Below, piece after piece: positions 1 through 10,832 of a DNA stretch of 64,000 bases. Positions within the stretch are counted from its first letter, which is position 1; every line of letters begins with the position of its first letter. The translations under genes were made by a program, and so were the position numbers. The DNA comes from Adineta ricciae (lineage: Eukaryota > Rotifera > Eurotatoria > Adinetida > Adinetidae), in the NCBI GenBank assembly GCA_905250025.1, contig CAJNOJ010000089.1, forward strand, positions 204,665-268,664, written 5' to 3'. The notes under the pieces are model-generated. The model was not told the origin of the DNA. It was given only the letters and a program-made list of their open reading frames with translations, and did not search any database.

Positions 1-810
1 ACAAACTCCGATTAATATCAATGATTTTAAATTATCTTTGAATAAATTTAAAAAATTTTCAAATTCACTCACATTTCGTCCATAATGCCGACGACAAGTG
101 TCATTATTCAACGTACCAAATTTGAAAATCATCTTTTCAAGTGAAGAAGGAACCTGTAAGTCATCGTTTGCACGTGTATCAAATGTGCAACTATAATCAT
201 AATTTAATGTAAAATTCAATTCGATAAGATTCGGCATTATTCGGAATATATCCTTCAAACAAAACAGATGTGATTCGATTGAGAGACGTTTTATAGAAGG
301 TATTTGAGGCATAGTAGATAAGGTGAAACAGTAAGATATTAGTAATAAAGATAATGTTGATAGATTCTTTGATGCATGATTTGCAATTACTTTTAGAGTT
401 GCTTTTCGTGGTTGAAGTGAAAGGTCAGTTAAATTTTCCAATGAAAGAACCTTGACGAGAAATTGATTTAATTGAGATGCACAGTATGATTGACGGCTTT
501 TATCAGATTTTAATTTAAGAGATTTTAAATTGAGGAACCGATGAATGTATGGTTCAAAATATTGTCGCTGTCGCTCGAAATTGAAAGTGATAGATTGAAT
601 TTGATGACCATGTGAGGGTAAAACATGATTATAAAATGATCGAAGAGTTTTACAATTAACATCATCCACTCGTGTTACATCAATATGAGTTAAATATGAG
701 TTAATTATTCGTTGAAAACGATAATTCAGATTGTTAAATGCACAAATAACATCAAATTTTTTTAAATAACGAAAGATAAGTAAGAATAGTTCATCAGGTA
801 GAGATTCCAT
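1..810 (-). CDS. F-box protein, N-terminal part (runs off left edge)
   Basis: F-box proteins are the substrate adaptors of SCF ubiquitin ligases; the F-box binds Skp1 and the rest recruits the target. The minus-strand frame is open from 810 to the window edge. The start at 810 gives MESLPDELFLLIFRYL, a typical F-box opening. An in-frame ATG at 852 would add 14 residues, but F-box proteins of this type usually start directly on the motif. About 270 residues are visible, Leu/Asn-rich with weak leucine-rich-repeat character after the F-box. It is a close paralogue or allele of the gene at 5984-7183 (position 1 aligns with 6371). The frame is intact here, so the gene may be functional. The target is unknown. 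Confidence 0.75.
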   Translation of the reverse strand, partial: MESLPDELFLLIFRYLKKFDVICAFNNLNYRFQRIINSYLTHIDVTRVDDVNCKTLRSFYNHVLPSHGHQIQSITFNFERQRQYFEPYIHRFLNLKSLKLKSDKSRQSYCASQLNQFLVKVLSLENLTDLSLQPRKATLKVIANHASKNLSTLSLLLISYCFTLSTMPQIPSIKRLSIESHLFCLKDIFRIMPNLIELNFTLNYDYSCTFDTRANDDLQVPSSLEKMIFKFGTLNNDTCRRHYGRNVSEFENFLNLFKDNLKSLILIGVC

Positions 811-1989
811 GCTCGAATGATTTGAATAACGAATGTAAACGAAGAAAACCATCGACCTGACGTCATATACTCGCGTTTATTTATCTTTTCTAGCGCACGC
901 CACTTCCTATCAACTATGTAATATGATATTCACGAAAAGGAATACGTTTCAGCATTTCAATTTTCAACAGTTATCAAGTATAGAAATCGAGAAACTCCGT
1001 TCGTTTATATGAAATCTAGTCGGTCACGCAAAACACTGCCGATGTACTAAATTGCTTGACATTCGATGTGTATGGATTGTTTGGAATGTAAAGAACAGTA
1101 AAAATTTTACTGAATTACATAAGTCTTTTCGTCAACTTATTCGACCATCTCTAGATCTCCTAGAATTTATCATCATTAACACATTCCGAAATATAATTGT
1201 ATACATATGATCTAGAGTAGACAATTTCCTTCGAAATACTGGCCGGAAGAAAGATGTTTTTGTATGTTACATATACAAAGAATATCTTATTTCTTTCACG
1301 AATCGATACTTAACACTTTTGAAACTCATCCGTCATTGGAAAGTTATGACTTTACTCATTAATTGAATTCCCAATTGTCGAATGTTTAATTTACTAAAAA
1401 TCAAATGTTTACGAATCTAATCGTCTATTGATTATTCTTAAAAGTGTACTAATGCTTAACTCGATGCCAGCCGATTGGTTTCTAATTGATATTGTCCAAC
1501 TATTATTGACAAATATAGTTTATCAATGGTTTTTGAAGTGTACATTAAATCAATTGTTGTCAGCGCTCATAAGAAGTCATTTCTTTCTAATCGAAAACAA
1601 ACTTCTTGACACAGAAGATCACTTTCTTGTAGAAGTATTCCATACTCTCTGAATATACTGATCAATAGATATTTCCCTTATAGGAAGAGATCGAATATGG
1701 ATAAGCGATTTGTAGTAAAACTTTTACGGCTTGTGGTACACACTTGATGTTCGCCGAAGAAATTTTTGTATCGGAAATGTTCTTTTTTCTCTTGGAAATT
1801 GGCCTGTCTCACTATAGAAGCAGCAATCTTTCCTCGATGTTTCATTTTCTCGGAATTTTGTACATAAGTAACTATAGCGCATGATGAATACGTCATCATT
1901 TCTTTTCAGATATCATTGTATTACAATTGGCGATACAAATGATTTAGCTATGTCTTGTTTTTCTGTATATCGGCTTATGCCATTCATAG
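811..1989. other. Intergenic stretch, no gene recognised
   Basis: The region is AT-rich and aligns with 7184-8262 with several indels (copy 1 has roughly 50 extra bases near 970-1018). A 74-codon frame at 1428 is broken by a stop in the homologous copy, so it is not treated as a gene. It may hold the promoter of the F-box gene at its left end. The last bases before 1990 form a splice-acceptor-like pyrimidine tract ending in TAG, for the first visible exon of the PAN/NHL remnant. Confidence 0.5.
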
Positions 1990-3330
1990 GTGTTTAAATC
2001 TCGTGTGGTTTCTTCTCGGCTAGACTATGAACTTGTCCTTGTTGACCTGACAACTCAACTCCTCTCAACAAATCTGATGGAGTCGTTCAAAGAATGTGCC
2101 ATCGAATGCAATCAGAACGTCATGTGCCGGGTTTTCAATTACAACGCAGTGAACTCTCAAGAATGTCGATTGTTGGAAGGCGACACGAATGCTCTAGGCG
2201 ATATTGTTATATCTTCTTCGGCCCAATTAGCAGTTGGCGCAGTTCATATCTCCGCGAACGATTTCATTGAATATGTCCGTCCATGTACTTCTTTTTGTAA
2301 AAGTCGTTATTTGATGTGCGGCAGCAGTTTAACATGCGAATGCATCAAACATACTTATTGGGACCAAGTAACATCCACTTGCTAACCGCAATCACCAGTT
2401 TTTGCATCGTCTTACCAATTGAACGTCAACATGTGTCGATAAGATATCATTTACACTTGTCTACCATACAGACAATGCGGACGTAAGTTGTTTTCATTGG
2501 TACTTTGTTGTTTCTAAAGTAGCTTTGACTTATATCACCTGCACAACTGTTGCTGGTTACGGCAATGAATCGTCGGGAAATGATGCAACAAGAATTTATG
2601 CACATCGTTCTATCTATGTTTCGCCGATTGATGAAACTCTCTATGTCAGTGTTTCGAAAGATTGTCGAGTTGAACGTTTCGATTTTGAATAATCCACTGG
2701 AGTCACTGTATGTCGCTGGAAGGAACGGTTGTGGTTCAGCAGTTAACAAAAGTGTATCAATTTTTGGGCGTTCAATGCTTCACAAGAAACAACAGTCACG
2801 AACGGTGCCCAATTGTGGGGTATCATTAAGGATTAGTACAACAATTTGTACACGTCATCAGTAAATCTTCATGAGATTCTGCGCGACAACGATACGATCG
2901 TTGCCAGTGTGTACTACACCAAGGGTAACAACCCAATGACATTAAACTATCCTCAAGGAATCTTCTTTGGTGTTCATACATCATCATTATTTGTTGCTGA
3001 CACCTATAAACATCGTATTCAAAGATTCACGATAAATAGTTCGGTTGGAGCAACGGTGAAGGGTCTGATGCACATCAGTTGAACACACCATATTCAGTTT
3101 GAATAACCGCGGAAGGCCACATCCACATTGCAGACATTAACAATAGCCGCATTCGAACACGGAGGATGAACGAGACGGAAGGAGTCACTGTTGCAGGCAC
3201 TGGAGCGACCGCACCATATGATGCAATTGTGAATATGCAAATGAAACTTATTTATATGTTTGCGATACAGGTAGCAAACGAGTACAACGCTCTTCTTCAT
3301 TTGTGTAATAGATCATCAGATATGATATAA
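1990..3330 (+). pseudogene. PAN-domain plus NHL-repeat protein, decayed copy 1
   Basis: The first visible exon follows an acceptor at 1989 and encodes a Cys-rich PAN/apple-like region (KECAIECNQNVMCR) and an EGF-like segment (CTSFCKSRYLMCGSSLTCEC). Later pieces in different frames read as NHL beta-propeller blades: SIYVSPIDETLYVSVS near 2600, SSLFVADTYKHRIQRF near 2990 and HIHIADINNSRIRTR near 3120. The frame is broken by a TAA at 2383-2385, by a stop after FDFE near 2688 and by frameshifts. A donor-like GTAAGT near 2480 and an acceptor near 2520 suggest an old intron. The protein was presumably extracellular. The stop after FDFE is shared with 8263-9541; the TAA at 2383 is private to this copy. 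Confidence 0.7.
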
Positions 3331-3374
3331 TATACGAACTAGCTTTAACACTTTCATAGTTCGATTCATCATCA

Positions 3375-3375
3375 N
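3375..3375. other. Single undetermined base at a homology break
   Basis: One N. The sequence on its left matches up to 9585, the sequence on its right does not. This looks like a contig join written as a one-base gap, not an ambiguous base call. Confidence 0.7.
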
Positions 3376-3656
3376 GTCACCACAACAAATCTCATCATGC
3401 ATACTGAAAAAGAGGTGAGTCAGTCTATCGAGCATCTAAGATCCACGCTTTCTTTTACAGATCCTACTACAGCTATATATGTCGTCCCAGGTTGAACTTA
3501 AAAAGTCGCAGGTGTGTCAAAACTTCGAAATTTTAGAGAAGAATATGATATAGAAACTGCAAAATAAGGCCTCTTCGTTATGTATTTGTCTTTACCTGAT
3601 GCCCCATAATCAATAGTACTTGCGCGTATGTTCGAATATGATAGTGCCGGCAGAGA

Positions 3657-4933
3657 CTAAAATAAAAACTTTGATAAGATATTTTTGAAGATTATTTCGA
3701 ACAAAACTACCAGATCTTCGTAAATGCCAGCATTACGAGCTGTTTCAATAAGTGTCGTTGAATCTAACAGTGTATTTCCATAACGAGCTATATAATCGGC
3801 AGGATTTTCTCTAACAATATCTTCTTTTTCCAATCGTCGAACTACACGTGGTTCAACACGTTCATAAACAATAATCTGATTGCGGCATTCTGAACATGAT
3901 ACAGAATCGACACTCGGCGCTTCTTCAATAATTGTACGGCGTTCAGGTGCAGGCCCATAAGGTAACCAACGTTCGATGATAATATCACCTAAATAATAAG
4001 AAAACAATGATCTATGATAAAAAAAAGAGAAGTGAAATAATTCTTTTTACGTGGTTTTTCCGGTGGAGCTGGAAAACGTTCGACAATAATCGATCGTGGA
4101 GGAGGAGGTGGGCCAGGTATTCGGCGGATAACTATAAAACGAATATATTCAATAACTTCACGTATATGTAACTTAGATTTGTTGTTTTCTCTAACTCGTT
4201 TCGCTTGGAATAGGTAATGGTGGCATTGGTGGTCGTTCACGTAAGACAAGTGGCGGTGGTGTAACGGCAGGTTCCGGGTATTCACGTATAACAAGTGGTG
4301 GAAGTGGTGCTGCTTGAGGTTCACGCACTTCTTTAATAATGAGTGGCTAAAATCATATAAAGATTAATAGCATCGCATTTACAAAAATTTCAATCGTTTA
4401 CTCCTGGTGGTTGCACCGCTGGTGGTTGGAGATATCGAACAAGAACTCGTTGCTGATATGTCACCGGTCTGTCCGCTACTGTTTTTTGAACAACTATCGG
4501 ATCAGGATCTTTGCAAATGTTGGCTGTTCTTTCAAGAAATCTGTTAGTCTCTTCCGAACTATGTGTTTCAATCACGGTTTCATTCGTGAAACTGTTTACT
4601 ACTGCTACACTTTCGCGTGTAGTATATGTATTTTGTTGTAATCGTCTACTATTACTATTGCCAGCAAGATTAATGCCACTTGATAATGTTTGATAGTTGT
4701 TTCGATCGAATTGACTAGCACCGACTTCATGGCCATGCAGACGGTAACCCGATGTTTCATATGTTGAAGAAGATGTTCCTTCGATATTTGAAACCAATTC
4801 TCGAAATTCATGTTTATTAATGCTATATACACATCAAATTATTATTGTGACAAAAAATTCTTGTTTCTTACCTTCGGTTTTCGTTTGGATCACCTTCTTC
4901 AAGCGAACTATTACTTGCAACGCTTTCTGGCAT
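3657..4933 (-). CDS. Proline-rich repeat protein of unknown function
   Basis: A five-exon model fits splice signals and phase: 4872-4933, 4402-4822, 4196-4346, 4051-4131 and 3988 downwards. The start at 4933 (MPESVASNSS) keeps the frame across the first intron. The N-terminal 160 residues are polar. Then come units of a proline stretch followed by a hydrophobic-basic strand: PLIIKEVREP, PPLVIREYPEP, PPPLVLRERPP, PPPPRSIIVERFPAPP and DIIIERWLPYGP. The C-terminal region holds a CSEC pair and RYGNTLLDSTTLIETARNAG. I recognise the repeat style as one seen in uncharacterised eukaryotic proteins but can assign no function; a structural or cytoskeletal role would be a guess. The unspliced frame ends at 3657; a possible further intron (3657-3710) would extend the protein left into 3500-3656. 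No signal peptide or membrane helix is seen. Confidence 0.65.
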
Positions 4934-5634
4934 TCTTCCAAATCGACAAAGTACAAAAAAATTCTTGAAATAAAGAAAGTAACGATAAGATATCGCTTAG
5001 AATGAATGACGATGTTCTTGAAGGTGTGGGTGAAATTCACCCAGATGGTCCAATAATAGCTAATGTTACAAAACTTTTCGCAACGGTTTTTATGTTCAGA
5101 AATATATTAGAATGGGATTGAACTCGCTAAAAAGCATTGGAACAGGGTACCTAGCTATCCTTCACATATACGAAGAAGAATATGTGTTTGTTTGCTATGT
5201 ATTCAGTTCCTGCAATGAATACAGCCACCAAACACTCTGCGATACCTTAATAGATTGAGGGTAAAATCATAATGCTATTGTAGTTATTAAAAAAGATGAG
5301 GAGGATGTAGCTGGGTGAAACTTACCCCGATTTGTTTTCATCAGCTGGTATCGAAAAAATTTCTACAGAATTTTCTCCTTAAGTTAAAAAGGATCCTTAA
5401 CGAGGATTGACACTACTAATAGGAGTACGGGAATAGAAGGTACTTGCAGAGAAAATTGAAAGAAAAAAGAATGCGTTTATCTTCTATGTGTGTGGTGGTA
5501 AAAGTTGCCATGATGGCTATAAAATTTTCAACAGTACGTCGTCTGTCCTTGCATTGCTCGTCGTTTTCTGATACGTGAGGTTTTCATTTTTGGAGGTTCT
5601 GAATTCACATCAGATACACCGGCTAATATATATA
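4934..5634. other. Intergenic stretch, nothing recognised
   Basis: AT-rich DNA upstream of the proline-rich gene. Only short frames interrupted by stops were found; no motif or RNA gene was recognised. It has no counterpart elsewhere in the window. Confidence 0.5.
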
Positions 5635-5860
5635 CAGTGGTGGCCAAAATGATAAGACCACTCATTTCAAAGGGATTTTTCACTTCTTTATGGTTATATT
5701 TTATCTATTTAAAAAAAACCCAGATAAAGATATGTGGTGAGATATGGTCTATTCAACTATGAGGTTTGATTTGGCCGCTGTTACCAGTAAGTTGAAGAAA
5801 AAGAATGTTTATTAAGTTTTGTTGATTTTTATCTAGCCAGTATTATAAGACCACTATCAT
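5635..5860. mobile_element. Tc1/mariner-like terminal fragment
   Basis: CAGTGGTGGCCAAAATGATA at 5635 follows a TA-rich target-like run and is the typical outer end of a Tc1-like inverted repeat. A related motif with TATAAGACCAC recurs near 5842, as expected of the inner direct repeat in IR/DR-type ends. No transposase frame follows before the N at 6042, so only a terminal fragment is present. Confidence 0.5.
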
Positions 5861-5983
5861 ATTTTCATTATATGTATGTGTAACTGGCAAAGTCAGTTTG
5901 TTGATGCATCACATTGATAAGAAGGGGCCTTTTATCTTCAAGTTTTCATTGCAAGTATTTTGACTTAACACCTATGTTTTTAT

Positions 5984-7183
5984 TTAGAATGGAATGTTGT
6001 TGATCAACTCGAAACAACGTGAAAATGTCATTGGACTCCTGNGAATATGATGATAACAATGAATTTCTCTCATATTTCGAAGTTTCAAGTCATTGTTTAA
6101 ACTGTAGTACGACAACAATCGATGAGAAATAAATTCTTTCTCTAAAACATTAAATTTTGTGCACAGAAATAGTTTTTGTGGAGTTAAATATCGTGAAAGC
6201 GTAAGTTGAAATCTTTGACGGAAATGTCCAAAACGATGATCGAGAATTGTCATATTTGACAAACAATGATCTGGTTGATCACTGCTATACAAATAATATT
6301 GAAAAGTTTCCAATCGAGAAAACTTCGCTATTAAACTTTGCAATTTCTCATGATCAACAGATTCTGTACGACAAAACCCGATTAATATTAATGATTTTAA
6401 ATTATCTTTGAATAAATTCAAGAAATTTCCAAATCCACTCACATCTTTATTATAGTAACAACGAGCCATATTATCCAGCGTACCAAATTTGAAAATCATC
6501 TTTTCAAGTGACGAAGGAATCTGTAGGTCATCGTATGTACGATAACTGAATACGTGTCTATAATCATAATTGATTGTAAAATTCAATTCGATAAGATTCG
6601 GCATTATTCGGAATACATCCTTCAAGTCCAAACAAGACAGATCTGATTCGATTGAGAGACGTGTTATAGAAGGTATTTGAGGCACAGTAGATAAGGTGAA
6701 ACAGTAAGATATTAATAATAAAGATAATGTTGAGAGATTCTTTGATGCATGATTTGCAATTAATTTTAGAGTTGCTTTTCGTGGTTGAAGTGAAAGGTCA
6801 GTTAAATTTTCCAATGAAAGAACCTTGACAAGAAATTGATTTAATTGACGTGCACAGTATGATTGACGGCTTTTATCAGATTTTAATGTAAGAGATTTTA
6901 AATTGAGGAACAGATGAATGTAAGGTTCAAAATATCGTTGCTGTCGCTCGAAGTTGAAAGTGATAGATTGAATTTGATGACCATGTGAAGGTAAAACATG
7001 ATTATAAAATGATCGAAGAGTTTTACAATTAACATTATCCACTCGTGTTACATCAATATGAGTTAAATATGAGTTAATTATTCGTTGAAAACGATAATTC
7101 AGGCTGTTAAATGCGCAAATAACATCAAATTTTTTTAAGTAACGAAAGATAAGTAAGAATAGCTCATCAGGTAGAGACTCCAT
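5984..7183 (-). CDS. F-box protein
   Basis: Starts at 7183 with MESLPDELFLLIFRYLKKFD, a canonical F-box that would bind Skp1. An upstream in-frame ATG at 7225 would add 14 residues but lies outside the motif. The body of about 400 residues is Leu-rich with irregular LRR-like spacing (LENLTDLSLQ, SLEKMIFKFGTL, LKSLILIGF) and may form the substrate-binding surface. The frame runs through the N at 6042, leaving one unknown residue, and ends at 5984 with ELINNIPF. Either the N is one uncertain base or the last 19 residues come from a different contig. The closest relative is the partial gene at 1-810; another F-box pair lies at 27382 and 49673. Confidence 0.75.
   Translation of the reverse strand: MESLPDELFLLIFRYLKKFDVICAFNSLNYRFQRIINSYLTHIDVTRVDNVNCKTLRSFYNHVLPSHGHQIQSITFNFERQQRYFEPYIHLFLNLKSLTLKSDKSRQSYCARQLNQFLVKVLSLENLTDLSLQPRKATLKLIANHASKNLSTLSLLLISYCFTLSTVPQIPSITRLSIESDLSCLDLKDVFRIMPNLIELNFTINYDYRHVFSYRTYDDLQIPSSLEKMIFKFGTLDNMARCYYNKDVSGFGNFLNLFKDNLKSLILIGFCRTESVDHEKLQSLIAKFSRLETFQYYLYSSDQPDHCLSNMTILDHRFGHFRQRFQLTLSRYLTPQKLFLCTKFNVLEKEFISHRLLSYYSLNNDLKLRNMREIHCYHHIXRSPMTFSRCFELINNIPF
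6042..6042. other. Single undetermined base inside the F-box frame
   Basis: One N, 58 bases inside the 3' end of an open F-box frame. The other Ns of the window sit at homology breaks; here the homologous copy is not available for comparison because copy 1 begins only at the equivalent of 6371. Confidence 0.6.
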
Positions 7184-8262
7184 GCTCGAATGATTTGAAT
7201 AACGAATGTAAATGAAGAAAACCATCGACCTGACGTCATATATTCGCGTTTATTTTTCTTTTCTAGCGCATGCCACTTCCTATCAACTATGTAATATGAT
7301 ATTCACGAAAAGGAATACGTTCCAGCATTTCAATTTTCAAGTCGGTCACGCAAAACACTGCCGATGTACTAAATCGCTTGACATTCGATGTGTATGGATT
7401 GTTTAAAATGTAAAGAACAGTAAAAAACTTGCTGGATTATATAAGTCTTTTCGTCAACTTATTCGACCATCTCTAAATCTCCTAAAATTTATCATCATTA
7501 ACACATTCTGAAATAGAATTGTATACATATGATTTAAAGCAGATGATTACAAAGAATATCTTATTTCTTTCACGAATCGATACTTAACACTTTTGAAACT
7601 CATCCGCCATTGGAAAGTTATGACTTTATTCACCAATTGAATTCCCAATTGTTGAATGTTTAATTTACTAAAATCAAATGTTTACGAATCTAATCGTCTA
7701 TTGATTATTCTTAAAAGTGTACTAATGCTTAACTCGACGCCAGCCGATTGGTTTCTAATTGATATTGTCTAACTATTATTGACAAATATGGTTTATCGAT
7801 GGTTTTTGAAGTGTACATTAAATCAATTGTTGTCAGCACTCATAAGAAGTCATTTCTTTCTAGTTGAAAGCAAACTTCTTGGCGTAGAAGATCACTTTCT
7901 TGTAGAAGTATTCCATACTCTTTGAATATACTGATCAATAGATATTTCCCTTATAGGGAGAGATCGAATATGGATAAGCGATTTGTAGTAAAACGTTTAC
8001 AGCTTGTGGTACACACTTGATGTTCGCCGAAGAAATGTTTGTATCAGAAATGTTCTTTTTTCTCTTGGAAATTGGCCTGTCTCACTACAGAAGCAGCAAT
8101 CTTTCCCCAATGTTTCATTTTCTCAGAATTTTGTGCAAAAGTAACTTTAGCGCATGATGAATACGTCATCATTTCTTTTCAGATATCATTGTATTACAAT
8201 TGGCGATACAAATCATTTAGCTATGTCTTGTTTTTCTGTATATCGGCTTATACCATTCATAG
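7184..8262. other. Intergenic stretch, no gene recognised
   Basis: Homologous to 811-1989. The short frames on either strand are not conserved between the copies. It ends with the acceptor-like sequence preceding the PAN/NHL remnant at 8263. Confidence 0.5.
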
Positions 8263-9541
8263 GTGTTTAAATCTCGTGTCGTTTCTTCTCGGCTAGGCTA
8301 TGAACTTGTTCTTGCTGACCTGACAGTTCAGCTCCTCTCAACAAATCTGATGGAGTCGATCAAAGAATGCACCATCGAATGCAATCAGAACGTGATGTGC
8401 CGGGCTTTCGATTACAACGCAGCGAACTCTCAAGAATGTCGATTGTTCGAAGGCAACACGAATACTCTGGGCGATATTGTTATATCTTTTTCGGCCCAAT
8501 TAGCAGTCGGCGCAGTTCATATTTCCGCGAACGATTTCATTGAATATGTCCGTCCATGTACTTCCTTTTGTGAAAGTCGTTATTTGATGTGCGGCAGCAG
8601 TTTAACATGCGAATGCATCAAACATACTTATTGGGACCAAGTAACATCCACTTGCTTACCGCAGTCACCAGTTTTTGCATCGTCTTACCAATTGAACGTA
8701 AGATGTTTTCATTGGTACTTTGTTGTTTCTAAAATAGCTTTGACTTATATGACCGGCACAACTGTTGCTGGTTACGGCAATGGATCGTCGGGAAATGATG
8801 CAACAAGAATTTATGCACATCGTTCTATCTATGTTTCGCCGATTGATGAAACTCTCTATGTCAGTGTTTCGAAAAATTGTCGAGTTCAACGTTTCGACTT
8901 TGAATAATCCACTGGAGTCACTGTCGCTGGAGGGAACGGTTGTGGTTCAGCAGTTAACAAAAATGTATCAATTTTTGGGCGTTCAATGCTTCACAAGAAA
9001 CAACAGTCACGAACGGTGCCCAATTGTGGGCTATCATTAAGGATTAGTACAACAATTTGTACACGTTATCAGTAAATCTTCATGTGATTCTGCGCAACAA
9101 CGATACGGTCGTTGCCGGTGTGTACTACACGAAGAGTAACGACCCAATGACATTAAACTATCCTCAAGCAACCTTCTTTGATATTCATACATCATCATTA
9201 TTTGTTGCTGACACCTATAACCATCGTATTCAAAGATTCGCGATACATAGTTCGGTTGGAGCAACAGTGAAGGGTCTGATGCACATCAGTTGAACACGCC
9301 ATATTCAGTTTGGGTAACCGCGGAAGGCCACATCCACATTGCAGACATTAACAATAGCCGCATTCGAACACGGAGGATGAACGAGACGGAAGAAGTCACT
9401 GTTGCAGGCACTGGAGCGACCGCATCATATGGTGCAATTGTGAATATGCAAATGAAACTTATTTATATGTTTGCCATACAGGTAGCAAACGAGTACAACG
9501 CTCTTCTTCACTTGTGTAATAGATCATCAGATATGATATAA
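8263..9541 (+). pseudogene. PAN-domain plus NHL-repeat protein, decayed copy 2
   Basis: This copy keeps one open stretch of 214 codons from 8263. It has the PAN-like region (KECTIECNQNVMCRAFDY), the Cys-rich linker (CTSFCESRYLMCGSS) and the first NHL blade (RSIYVSPIDETLYVSVS). The frame ends at a TAA after FDFE near 8905, with NHL-like sequence (VTVAGGNGCGSAVN) continuing past it. Further blades follow in other frames (SSLFVADTYNHRIQRF near 9190, HIHIADINNSRIRTR near 9330). About 55 bases, including the end of an exon and its donor, are missing after 8699 compared with copy 1. It probably encodes no full protein, though the 5' part could still be translated. Confidence 0.7.
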
Positions 9542-9585
9542 TATACGAACTATCTTTAAGACTTTCATAGTTCGATTCATCATCA

Positions 9586-10832
9586 GCTGTACCTTTATTG
9601 ATATATAGCTATGAACGATCAATTTATGCAAAGATATCTTTTAAACTGGACAAAAAAGTCTGAAATCTAGGTCAAATTTTTTTTTCATTTTATCAACTGG
9701 AACAGATCTTAAGATATTTCATATTTATTTGAAAAAAAAAGTGAAATCTTAAGAGATAGTGCATGGTTTCACCGAGAAATCAAGGCATTCGTAAAGAGTT
9801 TGTTTCTTGATTTATTTTAGCGCTTTTTATTAAACCGTTGCAGAAATACGTTAACCTACCAGGGAGGACTGTGAAATTTGTTTGAAAAATTTTCGAAAGT
9901 TTCGAATCAATAAATTCAGACGTTTTTCAACGTTAAATACTTTATCGGATTTTTAATGGAATATACCAAAAGATAGAGCGTCGAAAGTCGAACGACAACT
10001 GATACACTGAGAAATACTTTTAAGCCAATAGAAAAAGAGGACTAATTTTTCATTAGTTTCACCAAGTGTGCTGAAAATTTGGATTTAGAAGTTTCTAATG
10101 ACACAAAACACAATGCAATTGTCTAATCGCAACACAAAATTTTGATGAGTGTCTCGATATATAGAAGAATACTTGATGGACTCTCTTAAACGCCCAACAA
10201 ACATTTATATAACCATGTTCAGAGGAAGAATAATCATGTGACGACGAACAAAGTAACGAGTAATATTTTCTCCATCCATTGTTATTTGCTGAAGTGATAT
10301 TGTCTTTTTTCTATGTTGAAAGATATTTTTTATCTCAAGGTTAAATTCACACAACTTTAACTCTTATCAAAAGGGTTGGTGTGCGTACGAACTAGAATAA
10401 AAGAGTGGACGCACATACACCACATTCAGATGTAATGAATATTCCATCTGTGTTTGATTATTTTGGTTGCAAAAACTTTAAACTGCGTATGCAATTTATT
10501 TATTTGTGATGTTTGAGAAAATTCCGATAGATAACGAATCATGTTGGAGGAAAAAACCAGTAAATAATTGATACGATATAATCCATAGATGAGACCGGTC
10601 GGTCTACCGATGTCTGCCAGTAAAAAATTCTCCTTTAATCTGATAATTAACACATTCCCCGAGCATTTTACTAGTTTATACTTCATCCAACGTTTGCTAT
10701 CTAATATCTGCATTTCATATAGTTTCTTCAGATGCAACAGTATCAGTATAGGCGTAAGCTAAAATAAAAACAATTTGTTCATTAAATCAATGTATATAAA
10801 ATAATTCTGTTTGATCATATCAATATGATGAT
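9586..10832. other. Gene-poor stretch, nothing recognised
   Basis: Unique AT-rich DNA between the two large repeat systems. The longest frame (10426-10737, minus strand, 103 codons) has no recognisable domain. No RNA gene or transposon end was identified. Confidence 0.5.

Larger units (their letters stand above)
1..3374. repeat. Duplicated block, copy 1 (pairs with 6371-9585)
   Basis: Position 1 aligns with 6371 and position 3374 with 9585, colinear and in the same orientation, with scattered substitutions and indels. Similarity stops exactly at the N at 3375. Content is an F-box gene (minus strand) followed by a decayed PAN/NHL gene (plus strand). It could be an allele placed in tandem by assembly or a true duplication. 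Confidence 0.85.
6371..9585. repeat. Duplicated block, copy 2 (pairs with 1-3374)
   Basis: Colinear with 1-3374 in the same orientation, with substitutions and indels. It continues on the left beyond the aligned part (6043-6370 holds the F-box C-terminus that copy 1 lacks because of the window edge) and on the right into unique sequence after 9585. Confidence 0.85.

Noticed and set aside
3376..3552. A possible plus-strand two-exon tail (donor at 3415, acceptor near 3462) ending at a TAG near 3552
   Set aside because: The splice signals look good, but the piece starts at the N, has no domain, and overlaps a possible last exon of the minus-strand proline-rich gene.
10426..10737. 103-codon minus-strand frame
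   Set aside because: No domain, no homologous copy for comparison and no supporting splice or start context.
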